From Vreelandella neptunia (lineage in GTDB: Bacteria; Pseudomonadota; Gammaproteobacteria; Pseudomonadales; Halomonadaceae): DNA of 64,000 nucleotides. How positions within the stretch are numbered: the first letter of the stretch is position 1; each line of letters opens with the position of its first letter. The position numbers and the translations under genes were made by a program. The stretch is from assembly GCF_022489065.1 (NCBI RefSeq), contig NZ_JAKVTW010000009.1:62001-126000 (forward strand), given 5' to 3'. Of the stretch, positions 36,179 to 48,680 are shown in pieces. The notes below the pieces were generated by a model that did not search any database, had not been told where the DNA came from, and saw nothing but the letters and a program-made list of their open reading frames with translations.

Positions 36179-36712
36179 ATGTCCAAACGTTGGTACGTCG
36201 TTCACGCTTATTCTGGCTTTGAAAAGCATGTTATGCGCTCCTTGATTGAGCGTGTAAAAATGTATGGTATGGAAGATCGTTTCGGCGAAATTCTGGTGCC
36301 GACAGAAGAAGTCGTCGAGATGCGTGACGGCAAGCGACGCAAGAGCGAGCGTAAGTTCTATCCTGGCTATGTGCTGGTCGAGATGGAAATGGCCGACGAA
36401 ACATGGCATCTCGTTAATGAAACGCCGCGTGTAATGGGCTTTATCGGCGGTACGAAAGAGAAGCCGGCGCCGATTACGTCACGCGAAGCAGATGCTATTT
36501 TGTTACGTGTTAAAGATGGTACTGACAAGCCGCGGCCTAAAACGATGTTTGAGCCGGGTCAGTCAGTACGCGTTGTCGATGGGCCGTTTGCAGATTTCAA
36601 TGGCGTTGTCGAAGAAGTGAATTATGAAAAAAGTCGCCTGCAGGTCAGCGTGCTGATCTTCGGGCGCTCTACGCCTGTTGAGTTAGAGTTTTCTCAGGTT
36701 GAGAAAGAGTAA
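36179..36712 (+). CDS. nusG: Transcription termination/antitermination factor NusG
   Basis: NusG binds RNA polymerase and couples it to Rho or the ribosome. The 177-residue protein starts [18 protein letters not shown] (NGN domain) and ends with a KOW domain ([24 protein letters not shown]). The frame is open upstream into secE, but the ATG at 36179 gives the family start and has GGAG over the secE stop. It is co-transcribed with secE. Confidence 0.97.
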   Translation: MSKRWYVVHAYSGFEKHVMRSLIERVKMYGMEDRFGEILVPTEEVVEMRDGKRRKSERKFYPGYVLVEMEMADETWHLVNETPRVMGFIGGTKEKPAPITSREADAILLRVKDGTDKPRPKTMFEPGQSVRVVDGPFADFNGVVEEVNYEKSRLQVSVLIFGRSTPVELEFSQVEKE

Positions 36713-36858
36713 CGGGTGAGTAGTAAATAGTTAGTAGTGAGCAGTAAGTCGTGAATGGAAGTAAGCGGTAAGTTTTAATTCGTGTGAAATGGCTTGTTTA
36801 GCTGTTTCGCTAGGACCGGGGAGCCTTCGGGCGCTACTACCCAACTGGAGTGTTAAAG

Positions 36859-37290
36859 ATGGCCAAGAAAGTACAGGCTTATATCAAACTGCAGGTTGCT
36901 GCAGGTAAAGCCAATCCAAGTCCGCCGGTAGGCCCAGCGCTGGGTCAGCACGGCGTGAACATCATGGAATTCTGTAAGGCGTTCAACGCCGCGACTCAAG
37001 AAATTGAGCCGGGCCTGCCGACGCCAGTCGTGATCACTGTCTACTCTGACCGTAGCTTCACGTTTGTTACCAAGACACCGCCTGCTGCCGTGCTGCTGAA
37101 AAAAGCTGCTGGTATCAAGTCCGGTTCTGGTGAGCCGAATAAGAAGAAGGTTGGTACCGTGACGCGTGAACAGCTTGAAGAGATCGCTAAAGCTAAAGAG
37201 CCTGATTTAACGGCTGCGAATCTCGATGCCGCTGTGCGCACCATTGCTGGCAGCGCTCGCAGCATGGGCCTAAACGTGGAGGGTCTCTGA
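36859..37290 (+). CDS. rplK: 50S ribosomal protein L11
   Basis: L11 forms part of the GTPase-associated centre on 23S rRNA. The 143-residue protein has the family N-terminus ([34 protein letters not shown], in two segments) and the RNA-binding C-domain. The ATG at 36859 is chosen over an in-frame GTG at 36850; GGAG lies upstream. rplA follows after 2 bp. The 146-bp spacer before it holds AGTAG/AGTAA-rich degenerate repeats and no clear promoter. Confidence 0.97.
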   Translation: MAKKVQAYIKLQVAAGKANPSPPVGPALGQHGVNIMEFCKAFNAATQEIEPGLPTPVVITVYSDRSFTFVTKTPPAAVLLKKAAGIKSGSGEPNKKKVGTVTREQLEEIAKAKEPDLTAANLDAAVRTIAGSARSMGLNVEGL

Positions 37291-37292
37291 TC

Positions 37293-37985
37293 ATGGCTAA
37301 ACTATCTAAGCGTGCGAAAGTTATTCGCGAAAAAGTAGACGCTACTAAATCTTACTCTATTGAAGAAGCGGTCGCGCTGCTCTCCGAGCTGTCGACTGTT
37401 AAATTCAAAGAGTCGGTCGATGTTGCTATCAACCTAGGCGTTGACCCGCGTAAATCTGACCAAGTTGTGCGTGGCGCTACCGTCATGCCTAACGGTACAG
37501 GTAAAGATGTACGCGTTGCGGTCTTCACCCAAGGTGCCAATGCCGATGCCGCGAAAGAAGCCGGTGCCGACATCGTGGGTATGGATGACTTAGCTGAGCA
37601 AGTGAAAAAAGGCGTGATGGATTTTGACGTCGTTATCGCTTCGCCAGACGCCATGCGCGTTGTTGGTCAGCTGGGTCAGATTCTTGGTCCGCGCGGCCTG
37701 ATGCCTAACCCGAAAGTTGGCACCGTAACGCCTGATGTGGCGACTGCGGTTAAAAACGCCAAAGCGGGTCAGGTGCGTTTCCGTACCGACAAAAACGGCA
37801 TCATCCACACTACCCTGGGTAAAGTGGATTTTGACGTAGCAGCAATTAATGGCAACCTGGAAGCCCTGGTTGCAGACCTTAAGCGCCTCAAGCCGAGCGC
37901 GTCTAAAGGCATTTACTTCAAAAAAATGACTCTGTCCACTACTATGGGCCCGGGTTTAACAATCGATCACTCTGCTTTCGCATAA
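37293..37985 (+). CDS. rplA: 50S ribosomal protein L1
   Basis: L1 builds the L1 stalk that handles tRNA exit and, in many bacteria, represses its own rplK-rplA mRNA. The 230-residue length matches the family, with [20 protein letters not shown] and the [10 protein letters not shown] motif near residue 128. A 325-bp spacer follows before rplJ. Confidence 0.98.
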   Translation: MAKLSKRAKVIREKVDATKSYSIEEAVALLSELSTVKFKESVDVAINLGVDPRKSDQVVRGATVMPNGTGKDVRVAVFTQGANADAAKEAGADIVGMDDLAEQVKKGVMDFDVVIASPDAMRVVGQLGQILGPRGLMPNPKVGTVTPDVATAVKNAKAGQVRFRTDKNGIIHTTLGKVDFDVAAINGNLEALVADLKRLKPSASKGIYFKKMTLSTTMGPGLTIDHSAFA

Positions 37986-38073
37986 GCGAGTTATCGTTGG
38001 TTTTTTTGTAGGAAACGAGCAAGAACTTTGCGGTCCCCCGTTTGGTTATGAACACTGGCCGGGGCATCGTCAA

Positions 38074-38310
38074 AGACCGCAGGTGCCGCGCTTAGTATGT
38101 ACACTTAGTGTTGTGTATATACAGGGGCGGCTTAATTGCCTCATAAGCGCCTGCGCAGATGGTGTGGCCGCCAGTTGGTTAAGCTTGAAAGCTTTCTGGT
38201 GAGCACCATCCCCAAGGCTTTCCGCATTGCAGATCGTTTTGCAATTAAGGGCGGAAAGAGATGGTAACCACCGGAACCTTCTTGGGTTCCGGCACGAAGG
38301 AGTGATCACT
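38074..38310 (+). promoter_or_regulatory. Probable L10 leader before rplJ
   Basis: The 325-bp spacer 37986-38310 holds the paired words ACCGCAGGTGCC (38076-38087) and CCTGCGCAGATGGTG (about 38150-38164), the pattern of the gammaproteobacterial rplJ leader bound by the L10-L12 complex. A further hairpin CCGGAACC/GGTTCCGG (38271-38278/38285-38292) lies just before the rplJ Shine-Dalgarno. The leader role is from family resemblance; the remaining part, 37986-38073, shows nothing I can name. Confidence 0.6.
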
Positions 38311-38817
38311 GTGCCACTAGCACTTGAAGGCAAGAAAGCGATTGTTGCCGAGGTCAGTGAAGCGGCCAAGGGCGCACTCTCCGTCGTAGTTGCTGATTCT
38401 CGCGGCGTTACGGTTGGTAAAATGACCGATCTGCGCAAGCAAGCGCGTGAGAATGGTGTAGAGCTGCGTGTTGTACGTAATACGCTGGCTCGCCGCGCTC
38501 TCGAAGGCACTCAGTGGGAGTGTCTAAACGATAGCTTCGTTGGTCCTACGTTGTTGGCTTTCTCAACTGATCATCCGGGCGCTGCCGCTCGTCTGTTCAA
38601 AGAGTTTGCTAAAACGAACAAGGACTTCGAAGTAAAAGCGTTGGCCTACGAAGGTGAGCTGATTCCGGCTGCTGACATCGACCGTCTGGCAACCCTACCG
38701 ACTTACGACGAAGCAATTGCCAAGTTGATGTCGGTAATGAAAGAAGCCTCCGCTGGCAAGCTGGTTCGTACTCTGGCCGCACTGCGCGACCAGAAGCAAG
38801 AAGCAGAAGCTGCTTAA
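38311..38817 (+). CDS. rplJ: 50S ribosomal protein L10
   Basis: L10 anchors the L7/L12 stalk to the ribosome. The 168-residue protein starts with GTG at 38311 ([23 protein letters not shown]), with AAGGAG 8 nt upstream; the upstream-extended frame is the leader. It contains [18 protein letters not shown] and the L12-binding C-terminal helix. rplL follows 112 bp later. Confidence 0.97.
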   Translation: MPLALEGKKAIVAEVSEAAKGALSVVVADSRGVTVGKMTDLRKQARENGVELRVVRNTLARRALEGTQWECLNDSFVGPTLLAFSTDHPGAAARLFKEFAKTNKDFEVKALAYEGELIPAADIDRLATLPTYDEAIAKLMSVMKEASAGKLVRTLAALRDQKQEAEAA

Positions 38818-38929
38818 GCAGCGTTTCTTGCAGGTGGCGTGAACGATTTCATCGATACGCTGCCTGAACCGAGCAATGAATCCTGAGTCCTCGGCTGACC
38901 GAGACTCCCGCAAAGTTAGGAATGAAACA

Positions 38930-39298
38930 ATGGCACTGTCTAAAGACGATATCATCAATGCTGTAGCCGACATGTCCGTCATGGAAGTTGTCGAGCTTAT
39001 CGAAGCAATGGAAGAGAAATTCGGCGTTTCTGCCGCGGCTGCCGTAATGGCTGGCCCGGCTGCTGGCGGCGAAGTAGCTGAAGAGCAGACTGAATTTGAC
39101 GTTGTTCTGACCGCTGCTGGCGACAAGAAAGTTAACGTGATCAAAGCAGTACGTGAGATCACCGGCCTTGGCTTGAAAGAAGCTAAAGGTGCTGTTGACG
39201 GCGCTCCGGCGACCATCAAAGAAGGTCTGTCTAAGGACGACGCTGAAGCAGCTAAAGCTAAGCTGGAAGAAGCGGGCGCAACCGTCGAGCTCAAGTAA
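38930..39298 (+). CDS. rplL: 50S ribosomal protein L7/L12
   Basis: L7/L12 dimers on the stalk recruit translation GTPases. The 122-residue protein has the N-terminal dimerisation helix ([20 protein letters not shown]), an Ala/Gly hinge and the C-domain [21 protein letters not shown]. The ATG at 38930 with AGGA upstream is preferred to an in-frame start at 38876, giving the normal length. Confidence 0.98.
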   Translation: MALSKDDIINAVADMSVMEVVELIEAMEEKFGVSAAAAVMAGPAAGGEVAEEQTEFDVVLTAAGDKKVNVIKAVREITGLGLKEAKGAVDGAPATIKEGLSKDDAEAAKAKLEEAGATVELK

Positions 39299-39338
39299 TT
39301 CTTGTGCGGACGGCTTTACGCGCTGCGTAAGCTTCCAC

Positions 39339-39373
39339 GGCTGGCGGCGGGATATCCCGCTGCCGGCCTTTTT
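39339..39373 (+). terminator. Partial terminator (attenuator) between rplL and rpoB
   Basis: GGCTGGCGGCGGG and CCCGCTGCCGGCC (39339-39351/39356-39368) form a 13-bp stem with G-T wobbles, loop ATAT, followed by five T residues. By analogy with E. coli it should lower rpoBC transcription relative to rplJL. Confidence 0.85.
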
Positions 39374-39382
39374 CTGTTGTAA

Positions 39383-39416
39383 CTGATGTTGAACAGTAGC
39401 TGATATTGAACAACAG
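39383..39416 (+). repeat. 17-bp tandem duplication in the rplL-rpoB spacer
   Basis: CTGATGTTGAACAGTAG and CTGATATTGAACAACAG are adjacent and differ at three positions. Confidence 0.7.
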
Positions 39417-39459
39417 CAGGGCCGCTCATTGTCAGAGCAGCTACGACAGAAACGGAAAA

Positions 39460-39519
39460 GCGTTATTGAAGATGGCGTTATTGAAGATAGTGTTATCGAC
39501 GACTGAGTTATCGAACTAG
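39460..39519 (+). repeat. 15-bp degenerate tandem repeat (x4) in the rplL-rpoB spacer
   Basis: Units GCGTTATTGAAGATG, GCGTTATTGAAGATA, GTGTTATCGACGACT and GAGTTATCGAACTAG follow one another. The first two are nearly identical and the last two are diverged. The rest of the 332-bp spacer (39299-39630) shows only the attenuator and the 17-bp repeat. Confidence 0.75.
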
Positions 39520-39630
39520 ATTTTCGACGGCGAGCTACCGATTTAGGAGCTTGCTGTCTGCGTCTGACGAAGCTCGCAGGGCAGATGACCACGCATCGGT
39601 CACCCATGGTGAACAAGCTGGGGAATACAG

Positions 39631-42600
39631 ATGGCTTACTCATATACTGAGAAAAAACGCATCCGCAAGGATTTCGGCAAACTGCCCCAAGTGATGGATG
39701 TGCCTTACTTGCTGGCGATCCAGCTTGATTCCTATTACGACTTCCTCCAGCAAGATCGTTCGCCCGACGAGCGTCACGAAGTCGGTCTGCACGCGGCCTT
39801 CAAGTCCGTGTTTCCGATTGAGAGCTTCTCCGGCAATGCAGCGCTTGAGTATGTTAGCTACCGCTTCGGCACGCCGGCGTTCGATGTTAAGGAGTGCCAG
39901 CTACGCGGCGTGACTTACTCCGCACCGCTGCGCGTTAAGGTTCGCTTGATCATCTATGATCGCGACTCCTCGAACAAAGCAATCAAAGATATCAAAGAGC
40001 AGGAAGTCTACATGGGGGAAATCCCCCTAATGACCGAGAACGGTACCTTTGTTATTAACGGTACTGAGCGGGTTATTGTTTCCCAGCTCCACCGCTCACC
40101 CGGTGTGTTCTTCGATCATGACAAGGGTAAGAGCCACTCTTCCGGTAAACTGCTCTACTCAGCCCGCGTTATTCCTTACCGTGGCTCCTGGTTAGACTTT
40201 GAGTTTGACCCTAAAGACAACGTCTTTGTACGTATTGACCGTCGCCGCAAACTGCCGGCTTCGGTATTGATGCGTGCGCTGGGTATGAACACCGAAGAGA
40301 TTCTTGCTGAGTTCTTTGAAACCAGCGTGTTCCACATTGAGAAATCCGGTTTCTCTGTGGAGCTGGTGCCGTCGCGTCTGCGCGGCGAGACCGCCACCTT
40401 TGATATTAAAGATGGCAACGGTGAGACCATTGTTGAAGAGGGTCGTCGGATCACCCAGAAGCACATTCGCCAGCTTGAAAAAGCCGGCCTTGAGCGTCTG
40501 GACGTACCGATGGAGTACCTGTTCGGCAAAACACTGGCAAAAGATCAAATCGACTCTAAAACAGGCGAGTTGATCTGCCCGTGCAACACCGAGATCACCC
40601 CTGAAGTGCTTGAGCGTATGGCCCAGGGTGGCATTACTCTGGTGGAAACGCTCTACACCAACGACCTTGACTGCGGTTCATTCATCTCCGACACCTTGAA
40701 GCTGGATGCGACTAATTCAGCGCTTGAAGCGTTGGTTGAAATCTATCGCATGATGCGCCCCGGCGAGCCGCCCACCAAAGAGTCTGCCGAGACGCTATTT
40801 AATAACCTGTTCTTCTCTGAGGACCGCTACGACCTGTCGGGCGTTGGCCGCATGAAGTTCAACCGCCGCCTGCGTCGTGATACCGACACCGGCTCCGGCG
40901 TGCTGGATCGCAAAGACATCCTGGATGTGCTGCGCGAGCTGATCAATATCCGTAACGGCTTCGGTGACGTGGACGATATTGATCACCTGGGTAACCGTCG
41001 TATTCGCTGCGTAGGCGAAATGGCTGAAAACCAGTTCCGCGTTGGCCTGGTGCGCGTAGAACGCGCGGTCAAAGAGCGTCTCTCCATGGCAGAGAGCGAA
41101 GGCCTGATGCCCCAAGACTTGATCAACGCCAAGCCCGTTGCGGCGGCGGTGAAAGAGTTCTTTGGCTCCAGCCAGCTTTCTCAGTTTATGGATCAGAACA
41201 ACCCGCTTTCGGAAGTTACCCACAAGCGTCGTGTGTCCGCACTCGGCCCCGGTGGTTTGACCCGTGAGCGTGCTGGCTTCGAAGTACGTGACGTACACGC
41301 CACGCACTATGGGCGCCTATGCCCGATCGAAACGCCGGAAGGCCCGAACATCGGTCTGATCAATTCACTGGCGACTTACAGCCACACTAACAGCTACGGC
41401 TTCTTAGAAACGCCGTACCGTAAAGTGGTTGACCGCCAGTTGACGGATGACATCGTTCACCTTTCGGCGATTGAAGAGGGCGACTTTGTAATCGCTCAGG
41501 CGTCGGCAGCGGTAGATGAGTCCAACAAACTGAGCGATGACCTGGTTCAGGTACGTCACCGCGGCGAAACGACCTTTATGCGTCCTGAGCAAGTGACGCT
41601 GATGGACGTATCACCACGTCAGGTCGTATCGGTAGCGGCGGCATTGATTCCGTTCCTTGAGCACGATGATGCTAACCGCGCCTTGATGGGTTCTAACATG
41701 CAGCGTCAGGCAGTACCGACCCTGCGTGCCGAGAAGCCGCTGGTAGGTACTGGCATGGAGCGCTTTGTTGCCCGTGACTCCGGTGTCTGTGCAGTAGCGC
41801 GTCGCGGTGGTTTGATTGACTCCGTTGATGCACGTCGTGTGGTGGTACGGGTTAATGAAGATGAAATCATCGGCGGTGAAGCCGGGGTTGATATCTACAA
41901 CCTGACCAAGTACACCCGCTCGAACCAGAACACCTGCATGAACCAGCGCCCCATCGTACGGCCTGGCGATAACGTGGCGCGTGGCGATATTCTCGCCGAC
42001 GGCCCGTCTGTCGATATGGGTGATCTGGCGCTCGGCCAGAACATGCGCATCGCCTTTATGCCCTGGAACGGTTACAACTTCGAGGACTCGATCCTGCTTT
42101 CCGAGCGGGTAGTTCAAGAAGACCGTTTCACTACGATCCACATTCAGGAACTGACCTGTGTGTCGCGTGACACCAAGTTAGGCTCTGAAGAGATCACCTC
42201 CGATATCCCGAACGTGGGTGAGTCTGCACTCTCCAAGCTGGATGAAGCGGGCGTGGTTTATATCGGTGCTGAAGTTGGCCCCGGCGACATTCTGGTCGGT
42301 AAAGTGACACCCAAGGGTGAAACCCAGTTGACGCCCGAAGAGAAGCTATTGCGTGCCATCTTCGGTGAGAAAGCGTCTGACGTTAAAGACACCTCGCTGC
42401 GTGCCCCGACCGGCATGAAAGGTACGGTCATCGACGTTCAGGTGTTTACCCGTGACGGCGTTGATAAAGACTCTCGGGCGCTATCCATTGAGCGTACGCA
42501 GCTCGATGAAGTGCGTAAGGATCTCCAGGAGACCTACCGTATTGCTGAAGACGCCACGTTTGAGCGCCTAAAGCGTACCCTTGATGGTCAGGCCGTTAAT

Positions 42601-43707
42601 GGCGGACCGAACCTCAAGAAAGGCGATGTGCTCGACGAAGCCTACCTGGATGAATTGCCGCGTCAGCAGTGGTTCAAACTGCGCATGCAGGATGAGTCTT
42701 ACAATGAGCTACTGGCTCAGGCCGACGAACAGCTTGAAAACCGTCGTAAAGAGATGGACGAGCGCTTTGAAGATAAGAAGCGCAAGCTGACCCAGGGCGA
42801 TGATCTTGCGCCGGGCGTGCTGAAAATCGTTAAAGTCTACATGGCGGTTAAGCGTCGTATTCAGCCGGGCGACAAGATGGCTGGCCGTCACGGTAACAAA
42901 GGTGTTATCTCGGCGATCATGCCGATCGAAGATATGCCGTTTGACGAGAAGGGCGAGCCGGTTGACGTGGTGCTTAACCCGCTGGGCGTACCGTCGCGTA
43001 TGAACGTTGGTCAGATTTTGGAAACCCACTTGGGTATGGCCGCTCGCGGCCTGGGTGTCAAAATCGAAGCCATGCTGCGTGATGCACGCGGTCAGCAAGT
43101 CGCTGAGATTCGTGACTTCTTGGGTCAGGTGTACAACACGCCTGGCACTCGCATTGAGGATCTCGACTCCTTAACTGACGATGAAGTCATCGCCTTGGCG
43201 AAGAACCTTAAAGCAGGTGTGCCGATGGCCACGCCGGTGTTTGACGGTGCCAAAGAGCACGAAATCAAGCACCTGTTGAAGCTGGCGGATATCCCCGAGT
43301 CGGGTCAGATGGCCCTATTCGATGGCCGTACCGGTGACGCCTTTGATCGTCCGGTTACCGTCGGCTACATGTACATGCTGAAGCTTAACCACTTGGTAGA
43401 CGACAAGATGCACGCGCGTTCTACCGGTTCTTACTCGCTGGTTACCCAGCAGCCCTTGGGTGGTAAGGCGCAATTCGGTGGTCAGCGCTTCGGTGAGATG
43501 GAAGTGTGGGCGTTGGAAGCATACGGCGCCGCTTACACGCTACAAGAGATGCTCACCGTCAAGTCGGACGACGTCGAAGGCCGCACCAAGATGTATAAAA
43601 ACATCGTGGATGGCGACCACACCATGCAGGCAGGCATGCCGGAATCCTTCAACGTACTCGTGAAGGAAATCCGCTCGCTGGGCATCGATATCGAGTTAGA
43701 GAGCTAG
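39631..43707 (+). CDS. rpoB: RNA polymerase beta subunit
   Basis: The beta subunit forms half of the RNA polymerase active centre. At 1358 residues it is somewhat longer than the 1342 of E. coli. The rifampicin region reads [22 protein letters not shown] then VSALGPGGL, i.e. the usual Asp, His and Ser are wild type. AGCTGGGG about 10 nt upstream serves as Shine-Dalgarno for the ATG. rpoC follows after 10 bp. Confidence 0.99.
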   Translation: MAYSYTEKKRIRKDFGKLPQVMDVPYLLAIQLDSYYDFLQQDRSPDERHEVGLHAAFKSVFPIESFSGNAALEYVSYRFGTPAFDVKECQLRGVTYSAPLRVKVRLIIYDRDSSNKAIKDIKEQEVYMGEIPLMTENGTFVINGTERVIVSQLHRSPGVFFDHDKGKSHSSGKLLYSARVIPYRGSWLDFEFDPKDNVFVRIDRRRKLPASVLMRALGMNTEEILAEFFETSVFHIEKSGFSVELVPSRLRGETATFDIKDGNGETIVEEGRRITQKHIRQLEKAGLERLDVPMEYLFGKTLAKDQIDSKTGELICPCNTEITPEVLERMAQGGITLVETLYTNDLDCGSFISDTLKLDATNSALEALVEIYRMMRPGEPPTKESAETLFNNLFFSEDRYDLSGVGRMKFNRRLRRDTDTGSGVLDRKDILDVLRELINIRNGFGDVDDIDHLGNRRIRCVGEMAENQFRVGLVRVERAVKERLSMAESEGLMPQDLINAKPVAAAVKEFFGSSQLSQFMDQNNPLSEVTHKRRVSALGPGGLTRERAGFEVRDVHATHYGRLCPIETPEGPNIGLINSLATYSHTNSYGFLETPYRKVVDRQLTDDIVHLSAIEEGDFVIAQASAAVDESNKLSDDLVQVRHRGETTFMRPEQVTLMDVSPRQVVSVAAALIPFLEHDDANRALMGSNMQRQAVPTLRAEKPLVGTGMERFVARDSGVCAVARRGGLIDSVDARRVVVRVNEDEIIGGEAGVDIYNLTKYTRSNQNTCMNQRPIVRPGDNVARGDILADGPSVDMGDLALGQNMRIAFMPWNGYNFEDSILLSERVVQEDRFTTIHIQELTCVSRDTKLGSEEITSDIPNVGESALSKLDEAGVVYIGAEVGPGDILVGKVTPKGETQLTPEEKLLRAIFGEKASDVKDTSLRAPTGMKGTVIDVQVFTRDGVDKDSRALSIERTQLDEVRKDLQETYRIAEDATFERLKRTLDGQAVNGGPNLKKGDVLDEAYLDELPRQQWFKLRMQDESYNELLAQADEQLENRRKEMDERFEDKKRKLTQGDDLAPGVLKIVKVYMAVKRRIQPGDKMAGRHGNKGVISAIMPIEDMPFDEKGEPVDVVLNPLGVPSRMNVGQILETHLGMAARGLGVKIEAMLRDARGQQVAEIRDFLGQVYNTPGTRIEDLDSLTDDEVIALAKNLKAGVPMATPVFDGAKEHEIKHLLKLADIPESGQMALFDGRTGDAFDRPVTVGYMYMLKLNHLVDDKMHARSTGSYSLVTQQPLGGKAQFGGQRFGEMEVWALEAYGAAYTLQEMLTVKSDDVEGRTKMYKNIVDGDHTMQAGMPESFNVLVKEIRSLGIDIELES

Positions 43708-43717
43708 GAGCCGTCAC

Positions 43718-46700
43718 ATGAAAGATTTGGTGAAAGTACTCAAATCGCAGTCTCAGTCCGAAGAGTTTGACGCGATCAAGATTACCCTCGCGTCGCCGGA
43801 CATGATTCGCTCCTGGTCGTTTGGCGAGGTGAAGAAGCCTGAGACCATCAACTACCGTACCTTTAAGCCGGAGCGGGATGGTCTGTTCTGCGCCAAGATT
43901 TTTGGCCCGGTAAAAGATTACGAGTGCTTGTGCGGCAAATATAAGCGCATGAAGCACCGCGGTATTATCTGCGAGAAGTGTGGCGTTGAAGTAACCAAAG
44001 CCGCCGTGCGCCGTGAGCGCATGGGGCACATTGAGCTGGCCTCACCGGTCGCGCATATCTGGTTCCTGAAATCGCTGCCGTCTCGTATCGGCATGTTCCT
44101 CGATATGACCCTGCGTGATATCGAGCGCGTGCTCTATTTTGAAAGCTTTGTCGTTATCGACCCAGGCATGACTACGCTTGAACGTGGTCAGCTGTTGAAC
44201 GACGAGCAGTACTTTGAAGCACTTGAAGAGTTCGGCGACGACTTCGATGCCCGCATGGGTGCCGAAGCTGTTCAAGAACTGCTCAAAGACATCGATCTGG
44301 AAGAAGAGATTAACCACCTGCGTGAAGAGATTCCGCAGACTAACTCTGAAACCAAGATCAAGAAGCTGTCTAAGCGCTTGAAGCTGCTTGAAGCGTTCTA
44401 CCATTCTGGCAATGCGCCGGCGTGGATGGTCATGGAAGTGCTGCCCGTGCTGCCGCCGGATCTTCGTCCGCTGGTACCGCTTGACGGTGGGCGCTTTGCG
44501 ACCTCTGATTTGAACGACCTTTATCGTCGTGTGATCAACCGTAACAATCGCTTGAAGCGTCTGCTTGATCTTAATGCGCCTGACATCATCGTGCGCAACG
44601 AGAAGCGTATGCTGCAGGAAGCGGTCGATGCACTGCTGGATAACGGTCGCCGCGGTCGTGCGATCACGGGCTCTAACAAGCGCCCGCTGAAATCACTTGC
44701 CGACATGATCAAAGGTAAGCAGGGCCGTTTCCGTCAGAACTTATTGGGTAAGCGCGTTGACTACTCAGGCCGTTCGGTTATTACCGTTGGTCCGACCCTT
44801 CGCCTGCACCAGTGTGGTCTGCCGAAGAAAATGGCGCTTGAGCTGTTCAAGCCGTTTATCTACTCCAAGCTGCAGTCGCTGGGCTATGCCTCAACGATTA
44901 AAGCTGCCAAGAAGATGGTTGAGCGCGAACTGCCGGAAGTGTGGGACATTCTGGCGGATGTTATTCGCGAACACCCGGTACTGCTGAACCGTGCGCCGAC
45001 GCTTCACCGTTTGGGCATCCAGGCGTTTGAGCCGCTGTTGATCGAAGGCAAAGCGATCCAGCTGCACCCGCTGGTATGTGCCGCCTACAACGCCGACTTT
45101 GACGGTGACCAGATGGCGGTACACGTACCGCTGACCCTGGAAGCGCAGCTTGAAGCCCGTGCGCTGATGATGGCGACCAACAACGTACTGTCGCCAGCCA
45201 ACGGCGAGCCGATCATCGTACCGTCGCAAGACGTTGTTCTGGGTCTGTACTACATGACCCGCGAAAAGATCAACGCCAAAGGCGAAGGCATGGTGTTCTC
45301 TGATCTTAATGAGGTCGAGCGCGCCTTCGGTACTCAGTCTGTATCGCTTCACGCCCGCGTGAAAGTGCGTTTGGACGAGATCGACGTTGAAGAAGAGACC
45401 GGCGAGCGTAGCTTCCACCGCCGTATTTATGACACCACGGTCGGTCGTGCACTGCTGTTCCGCATTCTGCCTGAAGGTGTACCCTTCGAGCTGATTGATC
45501 AGCCGATGAAGAAGAAGGCGATCTCCAGCCTGATCAACGAAGTTTACCGTCGTGCGGGTCTTAAGCCGACCGTCATCTTCGCGGATCAGCTGATGTATAC
45601 CGGTTTCCGTCTTGCAACGTGGTCGGGCGCCTCTATCGGTGTTAACGACTTCGTTATTCCCGAAGCGAAAACGGAAATTGTTGACGCGGCGGAAGCGGAA
45701 GTTAAAGAGATCGAAGACCAGTTCTCTTCTGGCCTGGTAACCGCAGGTGAGAAGTACAACAAGGTTATCGATATCTGGTCCAAGGCTAACGACAAAGTCG
45801 CCAAGGCAATGATGGTCGGTATCTCGAAAGAGACCGTTATCGATCGTGATGGCAACGAGGTTGAGCAGGATTCGTTCAACAGCGTCTTCATCATGGCCGA
45901 CTCCGGTGCTCGTGGTTCTGCTGCCCAGATTCGTCAGCTTGCCGGTATGCGTGGTCTGATGGCCAAGCCGGATGGCTCGATCATCGAAACGCCGATCGTC
46001 GCCAACTTCCGTGAAGGTCTGAACGTACTTCAGTACTTCATCTCGACCCACGGTGCACGTAAAGGTCTTGCGGATACGGCCCTGAAAACTGCCAACTCCG
46101 GTTACCTGACGCGCCGTCTGGTCGACGTAGCACAAGATTTGGTTATCACTGAAGTCGATTGTGGTACCGAAAATGGCCTGACACTGCACCCGATCATCGA
46201 AGGCGGCGACATTATTGTACCACTTTCCCAGCGCGTGCTAGGCCGCGTCGTAGCCCAGGATGTTATCCATCCGGGCACTGGTGAAGTGCAGCTCGCTAAA
46301 GGTACTCTGCTGGATGAGAAGTGGTGTGCAGAGCTCGATACCATGGGTGTCGACGAAATCATCGTGCGCTCCACCATTACCTGTGAAACAGCCCACGGCG
46401 TGTGTGCCTCGTGTTACGGCCGTGACTTGGCGCGTGGCCATCAGGTCAACATCGGTGAAGCTGTCGGCGTTATCGCCGCACAGTCCATCGGTGAGCCGGG
46501 TACCCAGCTGACCATGCGTACGTTCCACATCGGTGGTGCAGCATCGCGTTCTTCTGCAGTCGACAGCGTACAGGTTAAGCACGGCGGTAAAGTTCGCCTG
46601 CACAACATCAAGCATGTAGAGCGTGCTGACGGCAAACTGGTCGTCGTATCGCGTTCAAGCGCGCTGGCAGTGGCTGATGATCATGGCCGTGAGCGTGAGT

Positions 46701-47932
46701 ACTACAAGCTGCCTTACGGTGCTGAGCTCTCGGTACGTGACGGTGATGTCGTAGATGCTGGTTCGATTGTCGCCAAATGGGATCCGCATACCCATCCGAT
46801 CGTTGCTGAAGTAGAAGGTAAGGCACAGTTCATCGATCTTGACGAAGGTGTCACCATGCACCGTAGCGTCGACGAGATGACTGGTCTCTCCTCTATCGAG
46901 GTTATCGAATCTGCTGCTCGCCCCATGGCTGGTCGCGACAAGCGTCCGATGGTCATGCTGCAGGATAGCGCAGGTGAGTACGTCTCTGTTTCTGGCTCGA
47001 ATACGCCAGTACAGTACCTGCTGCCGGGCAACTCCATTATCTCTGTAGATGATGGTGTTACCATCGGTGTCGGTGAAGTGGTTGCGCGTATTCCTGTTGA
47101 AGCATCGGCGAACAAAGATATCACCGGTGGTCTGCCGCGGGTTGCTGACTTGTTCGAGGCGCGTAAGCCGAAAGAGTCCTCTATCCTGGCGGAAATTAGC
47201 GGCGTCGTTAGCTTTGGTAAAGAGACCAAAGGCAAGCGTCGTCTAATGATTACCCCAGAATCAGGCGATCCGTTTGAAGCCTTGATTCCGAAGTGGCGTC
47301 AAATCGCCGTTTTCGAAGGCGAGACCGTCGAGAAGGGCGAGGTGATTTCTGATGGCCCAAGCAATCCTCACGACATCCTGCGTTTATTGGGTGTTGAGGA
47401 ACTGGCCAAGTACATCACTGCCGAAGTGCAAGACGTTTATCGCCTACAGGGCGTAGGCATCAATGACAAGCACATTGAAGTGATTGTGCGTCAGATGCTG
47501 CGTAAGGTAGAGCTTACTGATTCAGGCGACTCTGATTTCATCACCGGCGATCAAGCTGAGCTAGTTCGCGTGCTGGAACAGAACGAACGTCTTGAAAAAG
47601 AGAAGAAATTCCCAGCCAAGTATCAGCGCATGCTACTGGGTATCACCAAGGCCAGCCTGGCCACCGAGTCGTTCATCTCTGCGGCCTCCTTCCAGGAGAC
47701 TACCCGCGTCTTGACCGAAGCGGCGGTAACTGGCAAGCGCGATTACCTGCGCGGCCTGAAAGAGAACGTCGTAGTGGGTCGACTGATACCGGCAGGTACT
47801 GGCTTGACTCACCACGCAGAGCGTCGTCGCAAGCGCGAAGACGTTGAGCAACTGTTCAACCCCTCGGCAACCGAGGTAGAGCAGGAGCTAGGTGCTCAGT
47901 TGACCGCTCTCGATTCTGATGATGAGCTGTAG
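43718..47932 (+). CDS. rpoC: RNA polymerase beta' subunit
   Basis: The beta' subunit holds the catalytic magnesium loop [12 protein letters not shown] near residue 458. The N-terminal zinc site ([20 protein letters not shown]) and the second zinc cluster [13 protein letters not shown] are intact. The length of 1404 matches E. coli (1407). AGGAG lies 8 nt before the ATG. Transcription of the str genes restarts from a promoter in the following spacer. Confidence 0.99.
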   Translation: MKDLVKVLKSQSQSEEFDAIKITLASPDMIRSWSFGEVKKPETINYRTFKPERDGLFCAKIFGPVKDYECLCGKYKRMKHRGIICEKCGVEVTKAAVRRERMGHIELASPVAHIWFLKSLPSRIGMFLDMTLRDIERVLYFESFVVIDPGMTTLERGQLLNDEQYFEALEEFGDDFDARMGAEAVQELLKDIDLEEEINHLREEIPQTNSETKIKKLSKRLKLLEAFYHSGNAPAWMVMEVLPVLPPDLRPLVPLDGGRFATSDLNDLYRRVINRNNRLKRLLDLNAPDIIVRNEKRMLQEAVDALLDNGRRGRAITGSNKRPLKSLADMIKGKQGRFRQNLLGKRVDYSGRSVITVGPTLRLHQCGLPKKMALELFKPFIYSKLQSLGYASTIKAAKKMVERELPEVWDILADVIREHPVLLNRAPTLHRLGIQAFEPLLIEGKAIQLHPLVCAAYNADFDGDQMAVHVPLTLEAQLEARALMMATNNVLSPANGEPIIVPSQDVVLGLYYMTREKINAKGEGMVFSDLNEVERAFGTQSVSLHARVKVRLDEIDVEEETGERSFHRRIYDTTVGRALLFRILPEGVPFELIDQPMKKKAISSLINEVYRRAGLKPTVIFADQLMYTGFRLATWSGASIGVNDFVIPEAKTEIVDAAEAEVKEIEDQFSSGLVTAGEKYNKVIDIWSKANDKVAKAMMVGISKETVIDRDGNEVEQDSFNSVFIMADSGARGSAAQIRQLAGMRGLMAKPDGSIIETPIVANFREGLNVLQYFISTHGARKGLADTALKTANSGYLTRRLVDVAQDLVITEVDCGTENGLTLHPIIEGGDIIVPLSQRVLGRVVAQDVIHPGTGEVQLAKGTLLDEKWCAELDTMGVDEIIVRSTITCETAHGVCASCYGRDLARGHQVNIGEAVGVIAAQSIGEPGTQLTMRTFHIGGAASRSSAVDSVQVKHGGKVRLHNIKHVERADGKLVVVSRSSALAVADDHGREREYYKLPYGAELSVRDGDVVDAGSIVAKWDPHTHPIVAEVEGKAQFIDLDEGVTMHRSVDEMTGLSSIEVIESAARPMAGRDKRPMVMLQDSAGEYVSVSGSNTPVQYLLPGNSIISVDDGVTIGVGEVVARIPVEASANKDITGGLPRVADLFEARKPKESSILAEISGVVSFGKETKGKRRLMITPESGDPFEALIPKWRQIAVFEGETVEKGEVISDGPSNPHDILRLLGVEELAKYITAEVQDVYRLQGVGINDKHIEVIVRQMLRKVELTDSGDSDFITGDQAELVRVLEQNERLEKEKKFPAKYQRMLLGITKASLATESFISAASFQETTRVLTEAAVTGKRDYLRGLKENVVVGRLIPAGTGLTHHAERRRKREDVEQLFNPSATEVEQELGAQLTALDSDDEL

Positions 47933-47996
47933 AGCTGGCACCCAAAGTAGTAGTGAAAATAGTAAGTAAAACGAATAGCTGACCTGAAAAGCGTCA

Positions 47997-48022
47997 CCTT
48001 GCCGGTAAAACCGCCGGCAAGG
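47997..48022. other. Hairpin after rpoC
   Basis: CCTTGCCGG and CCGGCAAGG (47997-48005/48014-48022) form a perfect 9-bp stem with an 8-nt loop directly before the str promoter. No T tract follows, so it may terminate weakly or protect the rpoC 3' end. Confidence 0.55.
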
Positions 48023-48023
48023 C

Positions 48024-48053
48024 TTGACGAAACCTAGGGTCAGCCTTTAGAAT
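48024..48053 (+). promoter_or_regulatory. Promoter of the str operon (rpsL-rpsG-fusA-tuf)
   Basis: TTGACG (48024-48029) and TAGAAT (48048-48053) are 18 bp apart. The bases after the -10 read GCGCAGCC, a GC-rich discriminator like that of stringently controlled promoters. It lies about 90 bp before rpsL. Confidence 0.75.
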
Positions 48054-48143
48054 GCGCAGCCTTTAACAGTGGGGTGGGTGCGCCCGCATCCGCTGCCCGT
48101 ACTTGTTAAAAGGCAAGGCAACCATTGGAGTCAGCTAAACACC

Positions 48144-48518
48144 ATGGCAACGATTAATCAGCTAGTGCGCAAGCCGCGCAAGCGCCCCGTCACCAAAAGT
48201 GACGTGCCAGCGCTGCAGGCCTGTCCGCAAAAACGCGGCGTATGTACGCGCGTTTACACCACCACCCCGAAGAAGCCTAACTCGGCCCTGCGTAAGGTTT
48301 GCCGTGTGCGCCTGACGAATGGCTTTGAAGTCTCTTCTTATATCGGTGGTGAAGGTCACAACCTTCAAGAACACTCTGTCGTTTTGATTCGCGGCGGCCG
48401 TGTAAAGGATTTGCCAGGTGTGCGTTATCACACCGTTCGTGGCGCCCTTGACACCTCCGGCGTACAAAACCGTCGTCAGGGTCGTTCTAAATACGGTACT
48501 AAGCGTCCTAAGTCCTAA
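48144..48518 (+). CDS. rpsL: 30S ribosomal protein S12
   Basis: S12 monitors decoding at the ribosomal A site. The 124-residue protein is canonical: [20 protein letters not shown] and [13 protein letters not shown]. The lysines altered in streptomycin-resistant strains (PKKPNS and GRVKDLPG) are wild type. The ATG at 48144 is chosen over an upstream in-frame start; GGAG lies about 13 nt upstream. Confidence 0.98.
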   Translation: MATINQLVRKPRKRPVTKSDVPALQACPQKRGVCTRVYTTTPKKPNSALRKVCRVRLTNGFEVSSYIGGEGHNLQEHSVVLIRGGRVKDLPGVRYHTVRGALDTSGVQNRRQGRSKYGTKRPKS

Positions 48519-48680
48519 GGGCTGGGGTGCTGTACAGCACGGCCACGTTAGTTGGGCGTGTTGAGTAACGATTATCACGAATTTGACGGTCTGATAAGAG
48601 TAAGGTCGGGCGGCACTTGCCTTAGGGTAAGTAGCAGGAGTCTCGGGTTTACCTGAAAGATCCTTAATTGAGGGCTTATC

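Noticed and set aside
44891-46189. 432-codon open frame antisense to rpoC
   Set aside because: It lies within the conserved coding sequence of rpoC and its translation has no recognisable domain. Long antisense frames are expected from the codon use of highly expressed GC-rich genes.
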